From Caecitellus pseudoparvulus (lineage: Eukaryota; Bigyra: Bicosoecida): a DNA stretch of 64,000 nt. Positions 9,413 to 19,524 of the stretch are shown here, one piece after another (position 1 is the stretch's first letter; each line of letters starts with the position of its first letter). The DNA lies in assembly GCA_965644315.1 (NCBI GenBank), contig CBFFRQ010000179.1, positions 1 through 64,000 on the forward strand, read 5' to 3'. The translations under genes and the position numbers were made by a program. The notes under the pieces are model-generated. The model was given only the letters and a program-made list of their open reading frames with translations, had not been told where the DNA came from and ran no database searches.

Positions 9413-12400
9413 ATGGCAGGCGGCAGCGGCGGCAGGCGAGCATGCCTGCGCAGCGTCGCTGGGCTCCTCATGGCCATCGGGGTGGTTCTGCTGTCAGCGC
9501 TGCTAGTGGTGCCATCAGACTCACTGCAGGGTGGCATGTCAGCCATGATAAAAGCTCTGCCTGCTGGAACCCGCACGGCTCTCATCAAGGCAGGCGTGGT
9601 GCACGCTGAAGTGGTGAGCGTGGCGAGTCGCAGCGACGCCAACAGCGTCGAAGCTCCTGCCGCCAGCTCCTTTCCAGAGCAAGGTGCGTGGAATTTGACG
9701 GCTCGTGCTCTGATGGCACACTAAAATACCCCCCTCCTCCTCCTTCTTGACCCTGCCAGGCTCTGCAGCGGCGCATTCAGCGGCCCGCGAGGTGGAGCCC
9801 GCCAGCACTGATGGTGTGGGCCAAGCTGCCAGTGCCCGGCAGGTCAAGACCAAGCGCAGGGCAGCAGTGTGCAGCTCACACTGGTACGCGTCGAGTGAAG
9901 ACGCCTTCTGTGTGTGCCCCGAAGGGGGTGACGCCTTCCTTGGGAGCTGGCTGGAGGGCGTGTCTCGGGCGCGGGTGCAGCGGGCCGTGAAGGCAGGCAC
10001 TGGCTTGCCACGTGGCTGTGAAGCGGCCCTGCGAGCGGGCGTCACGGATTTTCCCCCAGCTGATGCTTCCCGCCTGCCTGCCCCTCTCCGCCACGTCATC
10101 GAGCCAGCCTCTGCAAAGGATCGCTTGACCGACGACGGTCGGTGTCTGCGACTCGGCCCCGCTCCATGTCCGCCCATTCTGCAAGTGCCCCAGCCTGCTG
10201 CGCCGGAAGACACATGGACCACCACCCGTGCCAAGGCTATGCAGTCCAAGCGGCGCCAGGCCCTGGCCCACGCCGTGGAGAGCGGCATGCCCACGGTACT
10301 GCGTGGAGTGCTGCCCCAGAGCCCCGTCGAGACACTGATGGCAGGGGTGGGCCTTTGGCAGGCTGGGAGCGGGAACAAGACGCTCTTCCACATGCGCAAG
10401 CAGCGGCATCCGGTCTTTGTCCTGCGCCAGTCCGCCTCCTCGCCACAGGTACCGCTGCTGGATGAACTGGGCGGCAAGGCAGCCCCGCCCCGCACTGCGC
10501 GCGACTTGCACTTGCCTTGGGAGGGCTCCGACGCGAGCTCAAGCTCGTCGCACGCGACAAGGGGTCTTGCAGGGGGAGTGCCTGCAACTGTGTTGGGGGA
10601 AGGCCACGTTGATGTGGGGGGTGGAGATCGGGATTTCTTTTACCACACCGGCACCGTGTCGGATTGGGCGGGGGAGGCACCTGCCCACATTTCCCGGCGC
10701 CTGCAAGAGGCCACAGAAGAGCTGCAGACTGCCTTTGGCATGGCCAGCTCTGCACTGCTGGAGGAGGTGTCAGATGGAGGGCGGGCGACCGGTGGTGCTG
10801 CGCGGCTGTGGACGGGCCAAGCTGGCGTCACGGCGCAAACGCATTACGACCACGTGCGAAACGCTTTCATCCAGTTACAAGGCTTCAAGCGCGTTGTCCT
10901 GTACCCACCAGCTGCAGCCTCCGACCTGCACCCCTTCCCCCACATTCACCCCAGCTACCACCAGTCGCAAGTTCCACCCACGGCAGCCGCCGCCCTCGAT
11001 GAAACATCGTGGGCTGCGCTGCCAGTGTTCACAGCTGCTGCAAACGCATTCAATGCGAGCGCGACATGGGGCGAAGACCTCGCCACGAGGCGTCGTCAAG
11101 CCATTGCAGTGCAGCTGGCAAAGGCTCGGCAGCACTTGCATGCGGCGGGTGTCGGCGATTCACGCCCGAAGGACTGTGCGCCAGCCTGCTGTTCCCTGCG
11201 GCGCAACACGGTCGTGGAGCCCGCTGACGCGCCAGGGAACCCCGAGGGCAGCGAGGCAGACCTGAAGAAGCTCTACGGGTCTTACTTGGCCATGGAGGTG
11301 GTGCTGGAGCCAGGGGACGTCCTGTTTATTCCTCGTGCGTGCAGGAGACGCTTGCTCGCCGCACGACATCGCTTGCCCACCCTGCAGATGAACTCACCCG
11401 CCGCCCGCTCCACCCTTTCGCAGCCATGTGGTTCCATCGCATCACCGCCCTGTCACCTTCCCAGTCCCTGTCAGTAGTGTCGGCTTCTCCCGTGGACATT
11501 CTCTCGTCACGTGCCATGTGGACGGAGCTGCCACTGCAAGGTGCGCTGGACAACCCTGTAGCCAGGGCGCTGCTGGCACAAGCCATGCTAGCTCGCCTCT
11601 TTGAACTGTTGCAGCCGTTTGCATCTGGCGACAGCGCCTTTGTCCCACACGCCCACGGCGCGTCAACGTCCAAAGGCGGCGTGCGGGACTCCGCCAGTGT
11701 GTACAGTGCCATCCCAGAGTCGCCTGCAGGCGTCTCCGGCACCAGCTTGCCGGGCCGCGATGTGGACATCCAGGTGGATGCTCGTGCCCGGGTGTCTGAC
11801 GAAGTGGGCAGGCTCATGCTCGCGCGGTGGCTGCCGCTGTATGCGCAGTCAGCGCCGACGCAGCGGTCACTGCGCAGAACACTGGCAGCCGCCGGAACAG
11901 CGCGGCCTGGCAAGGCTGTGCCGCACCCTGCGGTGAGGTTGCTCCAGGCCATGGGGTCTCGGCACCTCACCTGCCCAGCGCAGGACGCAGCTGCGCCTCG
12001 GAGCGGGTTTTCGTGCTTCCGACACAAAGGCCGTGGTGGCAAGTCGGGGTCGCCCGACCCGCTGCTAGTGCGCCCTCTGACCCAAGCGGACAGTGTCGTT
12101 GTGGACACCGTTCGAAACATCACTGAGCTCCTGCCGGCGATTCACGCTGCAGCGGAGCGAGTGGCGGACTGGCTCACGTACTCTGCCCCTGTGCGCGGGG
12201 ACCTGCCGGCAGCTGCCCCTGCTGTCGACTGGTTCGACAAGGCTCACTGGGACTCCTTGCGGTTTGAGCACAGTGCGGCAGGGATGGTCACTGGCACCGC
12301 CTTGCAGGACCTCATGGGCGGCGACCGCGTGCAGCTGTCGCCCGGACAGGTGCGCCTGCTGCTGTGGGATTACGCAGAGGAGCTGGCTCAGTGGGCCATG

Positions 12401-12490
12401 GGTGACTGCAATGTCCCTGCGTTTTTCAGGGAGTGTCTGTGGCGCCAAGACGGCTGGTTCCCGGCCGGGTCGTCAGTTGCGGCGTTGTGA
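9413..12490 (+). CDS. Membrane-anchored JmjC/cupin-8 domain protein (3 exons)
   Basis: Exons 9413-9683, 9760-11334 and 11424-12490 give 970 residues. Both introns begin GTGCGT. Residues ~10-33 form one hydrophobic stretch (AGLLMAIGVVLLSALLVV), a signal anchor that predicts a type II ER/Golgi protein. The middle shows the Fe(II)/2-oxoglutarate dioxygenase core: RLWTGQAGVTAQTHYDHVRN (HxD iron ligands near 451), FKRVVLYPP, then after an insertion of ~100 residues EPGDVLFIPP and MWFHRI (third ligand His near 617). The last intron lies exactly between FIPP and WFH; splicing it restores the expected FIPPxWxH signature. Hydroxylation of a secretory-pathway protein is plausible, the substrate unknown. 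The ~350-residue C-terminal part is not recognised. Confidence 0.82.
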
Positions 12491-12611
12491 CGCGCAACTG
12501 GCTCCAGCGCCTTGCATGATGTATTGTGATTCTGTAGTCTTTTTTGCCGGACAGCTGATGCATTCAATGCACAGGTCCACGCACACGCCATGCCCATGGA
12601 GGCTCACACAC
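12491..12611. other. 121-bp gap between convergent genes
   Basis: Holds the 3' ends of the JmjC protein gene (+) and the kinesin gene (-). No other feature seen. Confidence 0.5.
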
Positions 12612-15600
12612 TCACACTTCTGCCTGTTGCGCAGCCCTCTGCGATCTTCCTGCGGCAATCGACCGCGCACTGCGACCAGTGTCGATGCGGGGCTTCACGT
12701 TCGCATACCGCGCAGCTGATCGCGGTCGTCGAGTGGCTGATGCTGAGCCACTGCGCTTGGCGGCCAGTCCACCTTGGCGCCTGCCCTGGTTAGCGACGGT
12801 GCTTGGCCCGAGAGTGGCCGCCAGGCGCTGTCTGGGTGCTGTTTTCGGACGACGAGCCTTGGGTTTGGACGAGGCTGCGCCGACACGCTGCTGCGAAGCG
12901 CTGGGCACAGGCTTGGCCCAGGCTTCATCTGCAAAGTGCAGTGTCTTCCTTGACTGTCCCAGGTCCTCCACAGCGGCAGGGAGGGGGGCGGTCTTGCTGG
13001 CAGCGGCGAACCCCACCGCCGCGCTTCGGGGCGCAGTGCGGGGAGTGGCGACCAGCACCTCAGCCGTGGAGAACACACCGGGTGTGCGTGGAGGGGTGTT
13101 TTCCACGCCTGCCTCCAGCCCTCTGCGGGGCCGGTCTGTGACTGCCACGCACGAAAACCGCCGCGAAGCTGGGCACGCCGAGCCGCGTGTTGCGGCGGCA
13201 GGTGTGGACACACCTTCGAGCAGGGAGGACAAGCGGGCGATTCTCTCGCGGAGCGCCGTGATTTCTGCTTCAGACGTGGTCTTGGAGGCGTTGTGTTGGG
13301 CCTTGGCCTCTGCAAGAGCGGTGGCGGACGCTGCCACCTCCCCCCGCAGGGCGACGACCTGCCCTTCGGTGCGGCTCAGCTCCAGCTGCAAGCCCTCCAC
13401 CCTCTCGGCCAGTAGCTCTTGCATGGCATCTGGAGATGATGGGGAGGCACCCACATTGCGTGAAGACTGCGCTGGCTTGCGTGAGGGTGCCTTGCCGCCC
13501 ACTACCCCCTTCTGCGCACACCCCAGCTCAACCTGTGCCGCCCGCCGTGCAAAGGTCAGGGAGCACACCGTCTCGGTGGTGTCGTCAGGGTGAGGGGACA
13601 CCTGGGCAAGCATGAGTGCCTTGTTGTGTCCCCCCAGCGCGTCCTTCAGCAGGTGGGTCAACTTGGAGTTGCGGAACGGCACGTGGGAAGCCTGGCTCTG
13701 CAGTGCTGACATGACGTCGCCCAGGGCGGACAGTGAGCGGTTGATGGAGGCAGCCTCTCGCTTTGCAGCGCCTTCTGCTCCGCTCTTCTTCAGGCGCTCA
13801 GAACCTGCCAGGTCCACCATGTACAGACGGGAGCGCGTGGGGTTGCCCCGGCCTCGAGGAGTGACGACTGCCTCAACTGCCAGCACGCAGTGCGAGCGCG
13901 AGGACACGTCGTTTGACTGCGTCGCGCAGACAGAGCGGGCTGCAGTGCCAGCTTCAAACACCGCAGCGATGTCTGCTTGACAGCTGACAGGCAGCCACGC
14001 GAGGCCCTTGGCATACACACAGCCATCACCTGCCTGCTTCAGGTCCAAGTTGCCAGAGTCAATGCCATCTGGCGCCAGGGCCTCATCAGCAGCTGCAACG
14101 CCACCTGACCCGCTCATGTCAAAGTGGCAGGGAGGCAGGGCACCAGCTCCCGCGAGCAAATCCCTCACACGCTCGTTGTAGATCTCCAGCATGCTCACGG
14201 CGATGCGCGTGTCTGCGACGTCTGCCCTGTCGGCGGCCAGCGCAAAGAGCTCCTGCAGTGCGCGCACGTTCACCCCTGGCTGTGCTGCAGTGCCCTGCAT
14301 GGTGAAAGTCTTGCCACTGCCGGTCTGGCCGTACGCAAAGACACAGACATTGTACCCGTCCAGCGCGGAGCGCACGAGGGGCGCCACCTCGCCATACACC
14401 TCTTCCTGGGTGGACGTGGGGGAAAAGATCCGGTCAAACGTAAACCGCTTCATGGTAGGGCCCCGTTTGGCCTGGGTCGTCACGACCAGAGCAGACTCGG
14501 ACATGCAGCCGACGGCAGGGGCCACACTGCCCGACTCATCCCGCACTGTGACGCCCATGGGCCTTACTCGCGCAAACACACGAATGTTGCCCTTCAAGTC
14601 CAGAATCGTGTTGAACAGCGTCTTGTTCTCGGCGGCAAGACGGGCGCTGCGCTCGCCCAGCTTGCCCACTTCACCTTGAGCTGCTCGCAGCTCCCGCTGC
14701 GTTGCGAACTCTGCTGCCCGTGCCTCCTCCAACGTTGCCTGCGTTCGAGACAGTGCCGACTTAGCCGTGAGTAGGTCTGCCTGCAGACGTTGCACGACTT
14801 CGTCTTGAGCTTGGTCCGTTTGGCCTGCGCTGGGTGCCGCCGCGGCAGCTTCCTCCTGGGCTTCACTGAGACGTTTGCGCAGCGTTGCAAGTTCCGCGTC
14901 CAGCACCGCCACTTCTTCCCGGTGCACGCTGCGCTCCCGCTCAAAGTCGGCCTCCATGGCCGCCATGTCCGAGTCCTTCTTGTCCAAATTGTCGGTCAGC
15001 AGCACCACTTCGTTCAGGGCTTCACGGCGCACGCGCTGTGCATCGGCCAGCTTACTGGCGTGCTCCGACAGCTTCAACGTCAGCTCGCCCAGGTCTTTCC
15101 TGGCTGCGGCGGCCTCCGCCTCCGCGCTCTCTTGGCTCTTGCGCGCTGAGCACACCGCCGCTTTGGCCGCTTCTGCTTCTTCTGCTGCATCGGCCATCTG
15201 CCTGCGCATGGAGGCCTGCTCCGATTCCTTCCGCGCCTCGGCAGCGCGCAGTGACGCAAGGGAAGCTTTGAGCTGCTTCACCTGGCGCTGGGCTGCGGCA
15301 AGGTCCTCTTCCATCGCCTCCGCCGCATCGTCCTTGGCCCGGGCTGCCGCTTGCCCAGCGGCTTCCTCTGCACGCCGCCTCTCCACCACTGCCTCTGCGC
15401 GCGCAGCCACGAGAGCTGCCTTCAGGTCGCACGCCTCATCCTCCAGCCGAGCCACGTCAGCCTGCAGGTCGCGCATCTCGTCTGCTGCGACACGCTCGCG
15501 TTCCACCTCCTCCATGGCGCTCTGTAGCCGCGCCTCGGCTTTCTGGAGCCGTCGCTGCAGGGTGACATTCTCCACCATCACCTCGGCAAGCTTGTCCTCC

Positions 15601-16405
15601 GCATCAGCCAGCAACCGACTCTCCGCCCGCTGAGTGCCAGTGACACCACCTGTGCTGGAGCCTGCACCTTGATTCGCCCCACAAAGAGGGGGAAGCAGGT
15701 CCTTGGCGGCCCCACTGCCCTGTGTGGCCTTGCGGCAAGCTGCAGCAGTGGCGGCCGTTGTCTCAGCTGTCGCGCACGCTGCCACAGTGTGCTCGCCAGG
15801 CTGTGTGAAGTCCAGCTCCTGCTGCTGCAGCCAACTGTCTGTGATGAGGACTTTCTGCAGCCTGGCCACGAGGTGTTCTTCGGTCTGCTCGAGGTGCACA
15901 GGGGGATCGGCTGCGCGGCCTTGCCAAGCACAAGGCGATTGCTCCCCGCAACACGCACCAGAGCGATGCCATGAAAGACATTTGTCTCAGAAAAAGTCTC
16001 CTCGATGCTGGAGTCACGAACAAGGTACTTGTAGGTGAAAACCTGCCCCATCTTGATCTGCGGGGGGGCGCTTTCGCAGTTGTGTCACACTTGTGTCACT
16101 GCGGAAATTGCTTTCCCGCGCCGCGCACCTTGACACGGGCCTTCCATACAGACCCGGCGGGGTTCGGCTTCATGCGCACTCCAGCTGCTTCATCACCTCT
16201 TCCAAGCTGCAGGAAAGGGTGGAAGGCTTGCCGACTAGTCTTGCGTCGTGCGGGAGCTGTGCCGTACCTCAGGGATAGAGCCAACGACTGAAACGGCATG
16301 GATGGCGGGGTCGCCTCGAAACTTCAGCACCAGCTCCACGTCCAGCTTCTCGGGAGTGGAGCCTGCTTTCTGCAGCACCTGGCTTGACTTGAAAGGAAAC
16401 GCCAT
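12612..16405 (-). CDS. Kinesin-14-type motor with N-terminal CBM20 domain (4 exons)
   Basis: Exons 16405-16268, 16206-16129, 16057 to about 15959 and about 15910 (or 15880) to 12612 give ~1,190 residues. The first three encode a carbohydrate-binding module 20: VSVVGSIPE, then LGRGDEAAGV..SVWKARV, then GQVFTYKYLVRDSS..FSETN, matching the VVGSIPELG...W..V....F.YKYVV....N pattern. A long Ala/Glu coiled coil follows, then the kinesin-14 neck (ILDLKGNIRVFARVRP) and the motor (P-loop GQTGSGKT; switch I NDVSSRSH; switch II VDLAGSERLKKSG; FRNSKLTHLLKD). A ~300-residue basic tail ends the protein. The neck preceding the motor predicts minus-end-directed movement. The third intron is ambiguous: GTGCGT with acceptor before ACCGAA, or GTGTTG with acceptor before CCGATC; both keep frame. 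Confidence 0.88.
16100..16111 (+). repeat. Recurrent 12-mer TGCGGAAATTGC, copy 2
   Basis: An exact copy, antisense within kinesin intron 2 (16058-16128), about 300 bp inside the start codon. Confidence 0.6.
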
Positions 16406-16879
16406 GGCTGAGCCGCCTCCTGTGCGCCGGGCAGGCACTCTGCAGTGCTCTTCGCGCTCCCTGGCTCAAGCGCGAGCCAGTGGACAGGCGCCTGGGTGCA
16501 GAACCAAGGAAGACGGCCAAGGCTGCGGGGTTTGGTGGCATGAGCACCTCGGATGTGAAGCTTGAGGAAGAGAAAGTTGAATTTTAGAGCAAAAGTGTTT
16601 TGTTTTTGTGAAACTGTTGTGTGTTACGCGTAAGAGTCAACCAAACAATCTGGATCTAGAGCCAACGTCCGTAGCAGCGGCTTTCGCAGTTGCAATTCCC
16701 GGCTGATTTTCTTGGCATTTGCAGACGAGACGACAGCAAGGACCGATTCTCCCTCTGTTCTGGGACCGGTGCAGAGCAGTGCCGTGCAAGGGAAGTATGT
16801 AAAAGCACCACATCGGGGGCTGCTGCAAGCCGCGAAGGACTTCGGCAGGCTTGAGAAGGGAGACTGTGCAGCGAGGGCC
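16406..16879. other. Intergenic between kinesin 5' end and kinase A 3' end
   Basis: These 474 bp contain the kinesin promoter region and the kinase A 3' UTR. A local A/T-rich patch at ~16557-16625 stands out in this GC-rich segment. No gene supported. Confidence 0.5.
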
Positions 16880-18943
16880 TTAGGCTGGACTTGTTGGTCC
16901 ATCGTACTCCCAGGCATGCTGGTCGTCGGAGGAGGCAGTACTGGCCATGCTCGCCTGGGAATGGTCGCGGGGTTGCTGGGTTTGGTTGGCATCTGTTCGC
17001 GCAGGGCGATCACCCGAAGCTTGCTGGGGATCAGGGGAGGCACCCCGCTCAACTCGTTCCTCATGCAATACCTGCTGACATCTTCCTCGCGGTTCGTCAA
17101 TGACAGGGAGGCAGCCAGACTCCAATGGGGAGCTCGTGGCAACGGAGTGACTGCCTGCTCCGCTTGTCGACGGCTCGGTCACGGCCCCCTGAAGCTGCAG
17201 CGGAGCAGGCGGCGTCCAAGTAGGTGTGACATACCACGCGTGTGCCTTCACCTCCTCCATGCTCAGCCGCTCCTCAGCCCGCACCGCCAGACACCCCCCC
17301 AGCAAGTGCGCCAGCGCAGGGGACATGCCCTGTGGCCAGTGCCAGGGCGGCAGGTGTCCGCCCTCGGCCCACAGCGCCGACTGGGGGCCCATGATGTCGT
17401 CGTGCAGGACGTGGGGCTGTGTGGACGCGACGAAGGCGCGGAAGGTGCGTGAGAAGGGGGCTGCCGCCCGGAAGGGCGTGTGGCCGCAGGCCATGACAAA
17501 CAACGTCACGCCGAAGCTCCACACGTCAGCGGCGTACGGGTTGTACCCCTCCTTGCCCAGGGTCACCGGTGCGGCGTCAGTGGGCCAGCACGCCGAGGCT
17601 GTCTCGGGGCTGGTGGCGGCGGTGTACAGGCAGACGATTTCGGGGCAGGAGAAGGGGGTGCTGCCTTGGGGACTCATGCCCCGTGCCGTGCCGGGGGGCG
17701 CATCCTCCGCCGCCACGAAGGCGGACCCGAAGTCGCACAGCTTCACCATGTACTGGCGCAGGGCGTGGGAGGTGTCGGTGGGGAGGGTGCCGTGGGGCAG
17801 CACTTGGCTGGCCAGGGCTCGCAGGGCGGCGAGGTGGGCGTGCCGGTGCGCTGTGGCCTGAGGGAGTGTGGCGTGGGGCTTGGCGGCGTGTGTGTGTGTG
17901 AAGAGGAGGATGTTCTCGAGCTTGACTGTGTGTGCGTGGGGAGGGGGGTGTGTGCTTGGGGAGGGGAGTGTGTGCGTGGGGGGAGGGGCGTGTGCGCTCA
18001 CCATCCCTGTGTGCAACGCCTTGTGAGTGTGCGAATGCAAGGGCGTGGGCGATTTGGAGCACCCACTCGCGCATGAAGGCGTGCTCTCCGAAGCTGCGGA
18101 GTGGGGGTGAAGGGAGGGCAGGGCAGTGAGGTGTGCTGGCCGTTCGGCAGGCGTGTGGTGCAGGGCAGCGGCACGTTCAGCGGCAAGCAGCTGCACAAGA
18201 CCAACCTTGAGCCCCTGTTCAGCATGCAGAGCACGTCATGCAAGTCACATAACGCAGGTTGCAGCATCATGATGCCGCCCAGGTCGGGGGGAGTCTCGGT
18301 GCTGAAGTACCTCACAACATGTGGGTGGGCGTTTCGCATCCGCCGAGCCTGCGAGGTTCAAGTGCAAGCCCACGTGTTTCGCCGCACCAGTGCGACACAG
18401 GAAATCCTCATGGTGCATGTTTCGGTGTGGGTTTGCGTCCGCTTATCAGCGGGTGCGCAGAGTGCGGCGCCGGCTTTCCCCGCCGCGATGCGGCGGCTGG
18501 CATGCCAGTCCGCCGCCGCATCGTTCGCGAAGCGCTGGCTGCTGTGCAGGCCGGACACAACTGGGGCAAGCGAGCTCCCAGGCAACAGACATATATATCG
18601 TTCAACGCGTCAGATTGCCCTGTTTCGCGCAAGCTGGGCTGGGCAGGCAGCGTCCCAGCAGCTGCAAACTCACTGCTCGGTTCTCTCGTCTGAAGGAACG
18701 CTTGCTAGTCAGCTCGCACGTCTTGACTACAACTGGCACACCGTGCAGAATGCCCATGGCGACACTACCTTGCCCGCCAGCTATGCTGAGTATGTCGAGC
18801 GCTTGGGGGGGAGAGCCTGCGGAGTGGACAGCTTGCGATGGTGGAGCAGTGGGCCCACGCGGAGGCAGCAGCGTGGCACATGCAAGCAGGGGCTGGCATG
18901 GCAAGACACCGCGCCCCGCAGAGGGTGATGCCAGCATCACCAT
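16880..18943 (-). CDS. Protein kinase A of a tandem triplet (4 exons)
   Basis: Exons 18943-18674, 18348-18206, 18093-18002 and 17925-16880 join in frame to 516 residues. The N-lobe has a glycine loop (AGGQGSVAMG), the VAIK-type lysine (VPVVVKTCE) and an alpha-C-like FRRENRAARRMRNAHPHVV. The catalytic loop is HRDVKLENILLF (~168), split by an intron after HRD; DFGSA is near 229; the activation segment ends in CPE; subdomain IX is ADVWSFGVTLFVMACG. All catalytic residues are present, so activity is expected. The ~150-residue Ser/Thr-rich tail is unrelated to those of copies B and C. I cannot place the kinase in a named family. The 18943 start is the first in-frame ATG; an additional upstream exon, as inferred for copy B, cannot be excluded. 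Confidence 0.82.
17233..18107 (-). repeat. Homogenised kinase-core block, copy A
   Basis: About 875 bp that by eye differs from 20259-21133 at a single position (17570 T versus 20596 C). It covers the end of one intron, the 92-nt HRD exon, the following intron and most of the C-lobe. Identity includes intron and synonymous sites, which indicates recent duplication or gene conversion. Confidence 0.85.
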
Positions 18944-19524
18944 GAGGTGCTGCCTGAACGCGCTGGCCCAGCTCCTGGCGCTGCAGCAACAGCCCTGTCA
19001 GCATGGTGATGGCGTGTGGCGAGGCCAGACACATGCCAGGCTCAGTTTCCCTGCTGGAGGCCGACTTGCAGGCACGCACTGGAGCTTGAAGGCACACAGG
19101 CACCCTTGATGTCTCCATGTTGTGCTTGTGATTGCTCCTCGGAGGCACCTGCAGCCATTACCCACCGCTAGGGCTCGCGTGATGCCTGGTTCGTTGCTCG
19201 TGACGATTCGGCGTGTTGAGACCTGAGCTTCCGGCGAGCTGCACTCTGCCTGAGCTGGTGCAGCATGGAGGGCTGCGCACAGCTTGGTTCCGACAAGCAG
19301 GAAATCCTTTGCACCGCTCTAGCATTTGGATCAGTTTAGGTGTATGGATTTCTCCCTGTGGCCCAGTATGTTCGTTGCCGTTTCTTGGGGTGGTTCGCAG
19401 CGACGACCCACCCTAAGTGGGGTTTGCGGAGACTTCCGAAGGTGAATTAGACAGTAAGCGGACGATGGGGAATTAGGAATAGAGTTAAGGGGACACTTCA
19501 GGGCACAGGCATGCCTGCGATTGA
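18944..19524. other. Intergenic between kinases A and B
   Basis: 581 bp containing the kinase A promoter region and kinase B 3' UTR. Short ORFs show no recognisable product. No mobile element or repeat ends are visible. Confidence 0.5.

Noticed and set aside
16557-16625. Local A/T-rich patch that might signal an inserted element
   Set aside because: Only ~70 bp, without terminal repeats, coding sequence or target duplication; more likely a UTR or promoter tract.
17880-18000. GT/GGGG-rich tract at kinase A (and its copy at 20906-21026) as a microsatellite
   Set aside because: It is largely the intron between HRD and VKLEN; the low complexity is intronic, and its duplication is explained by the kinase-core block.
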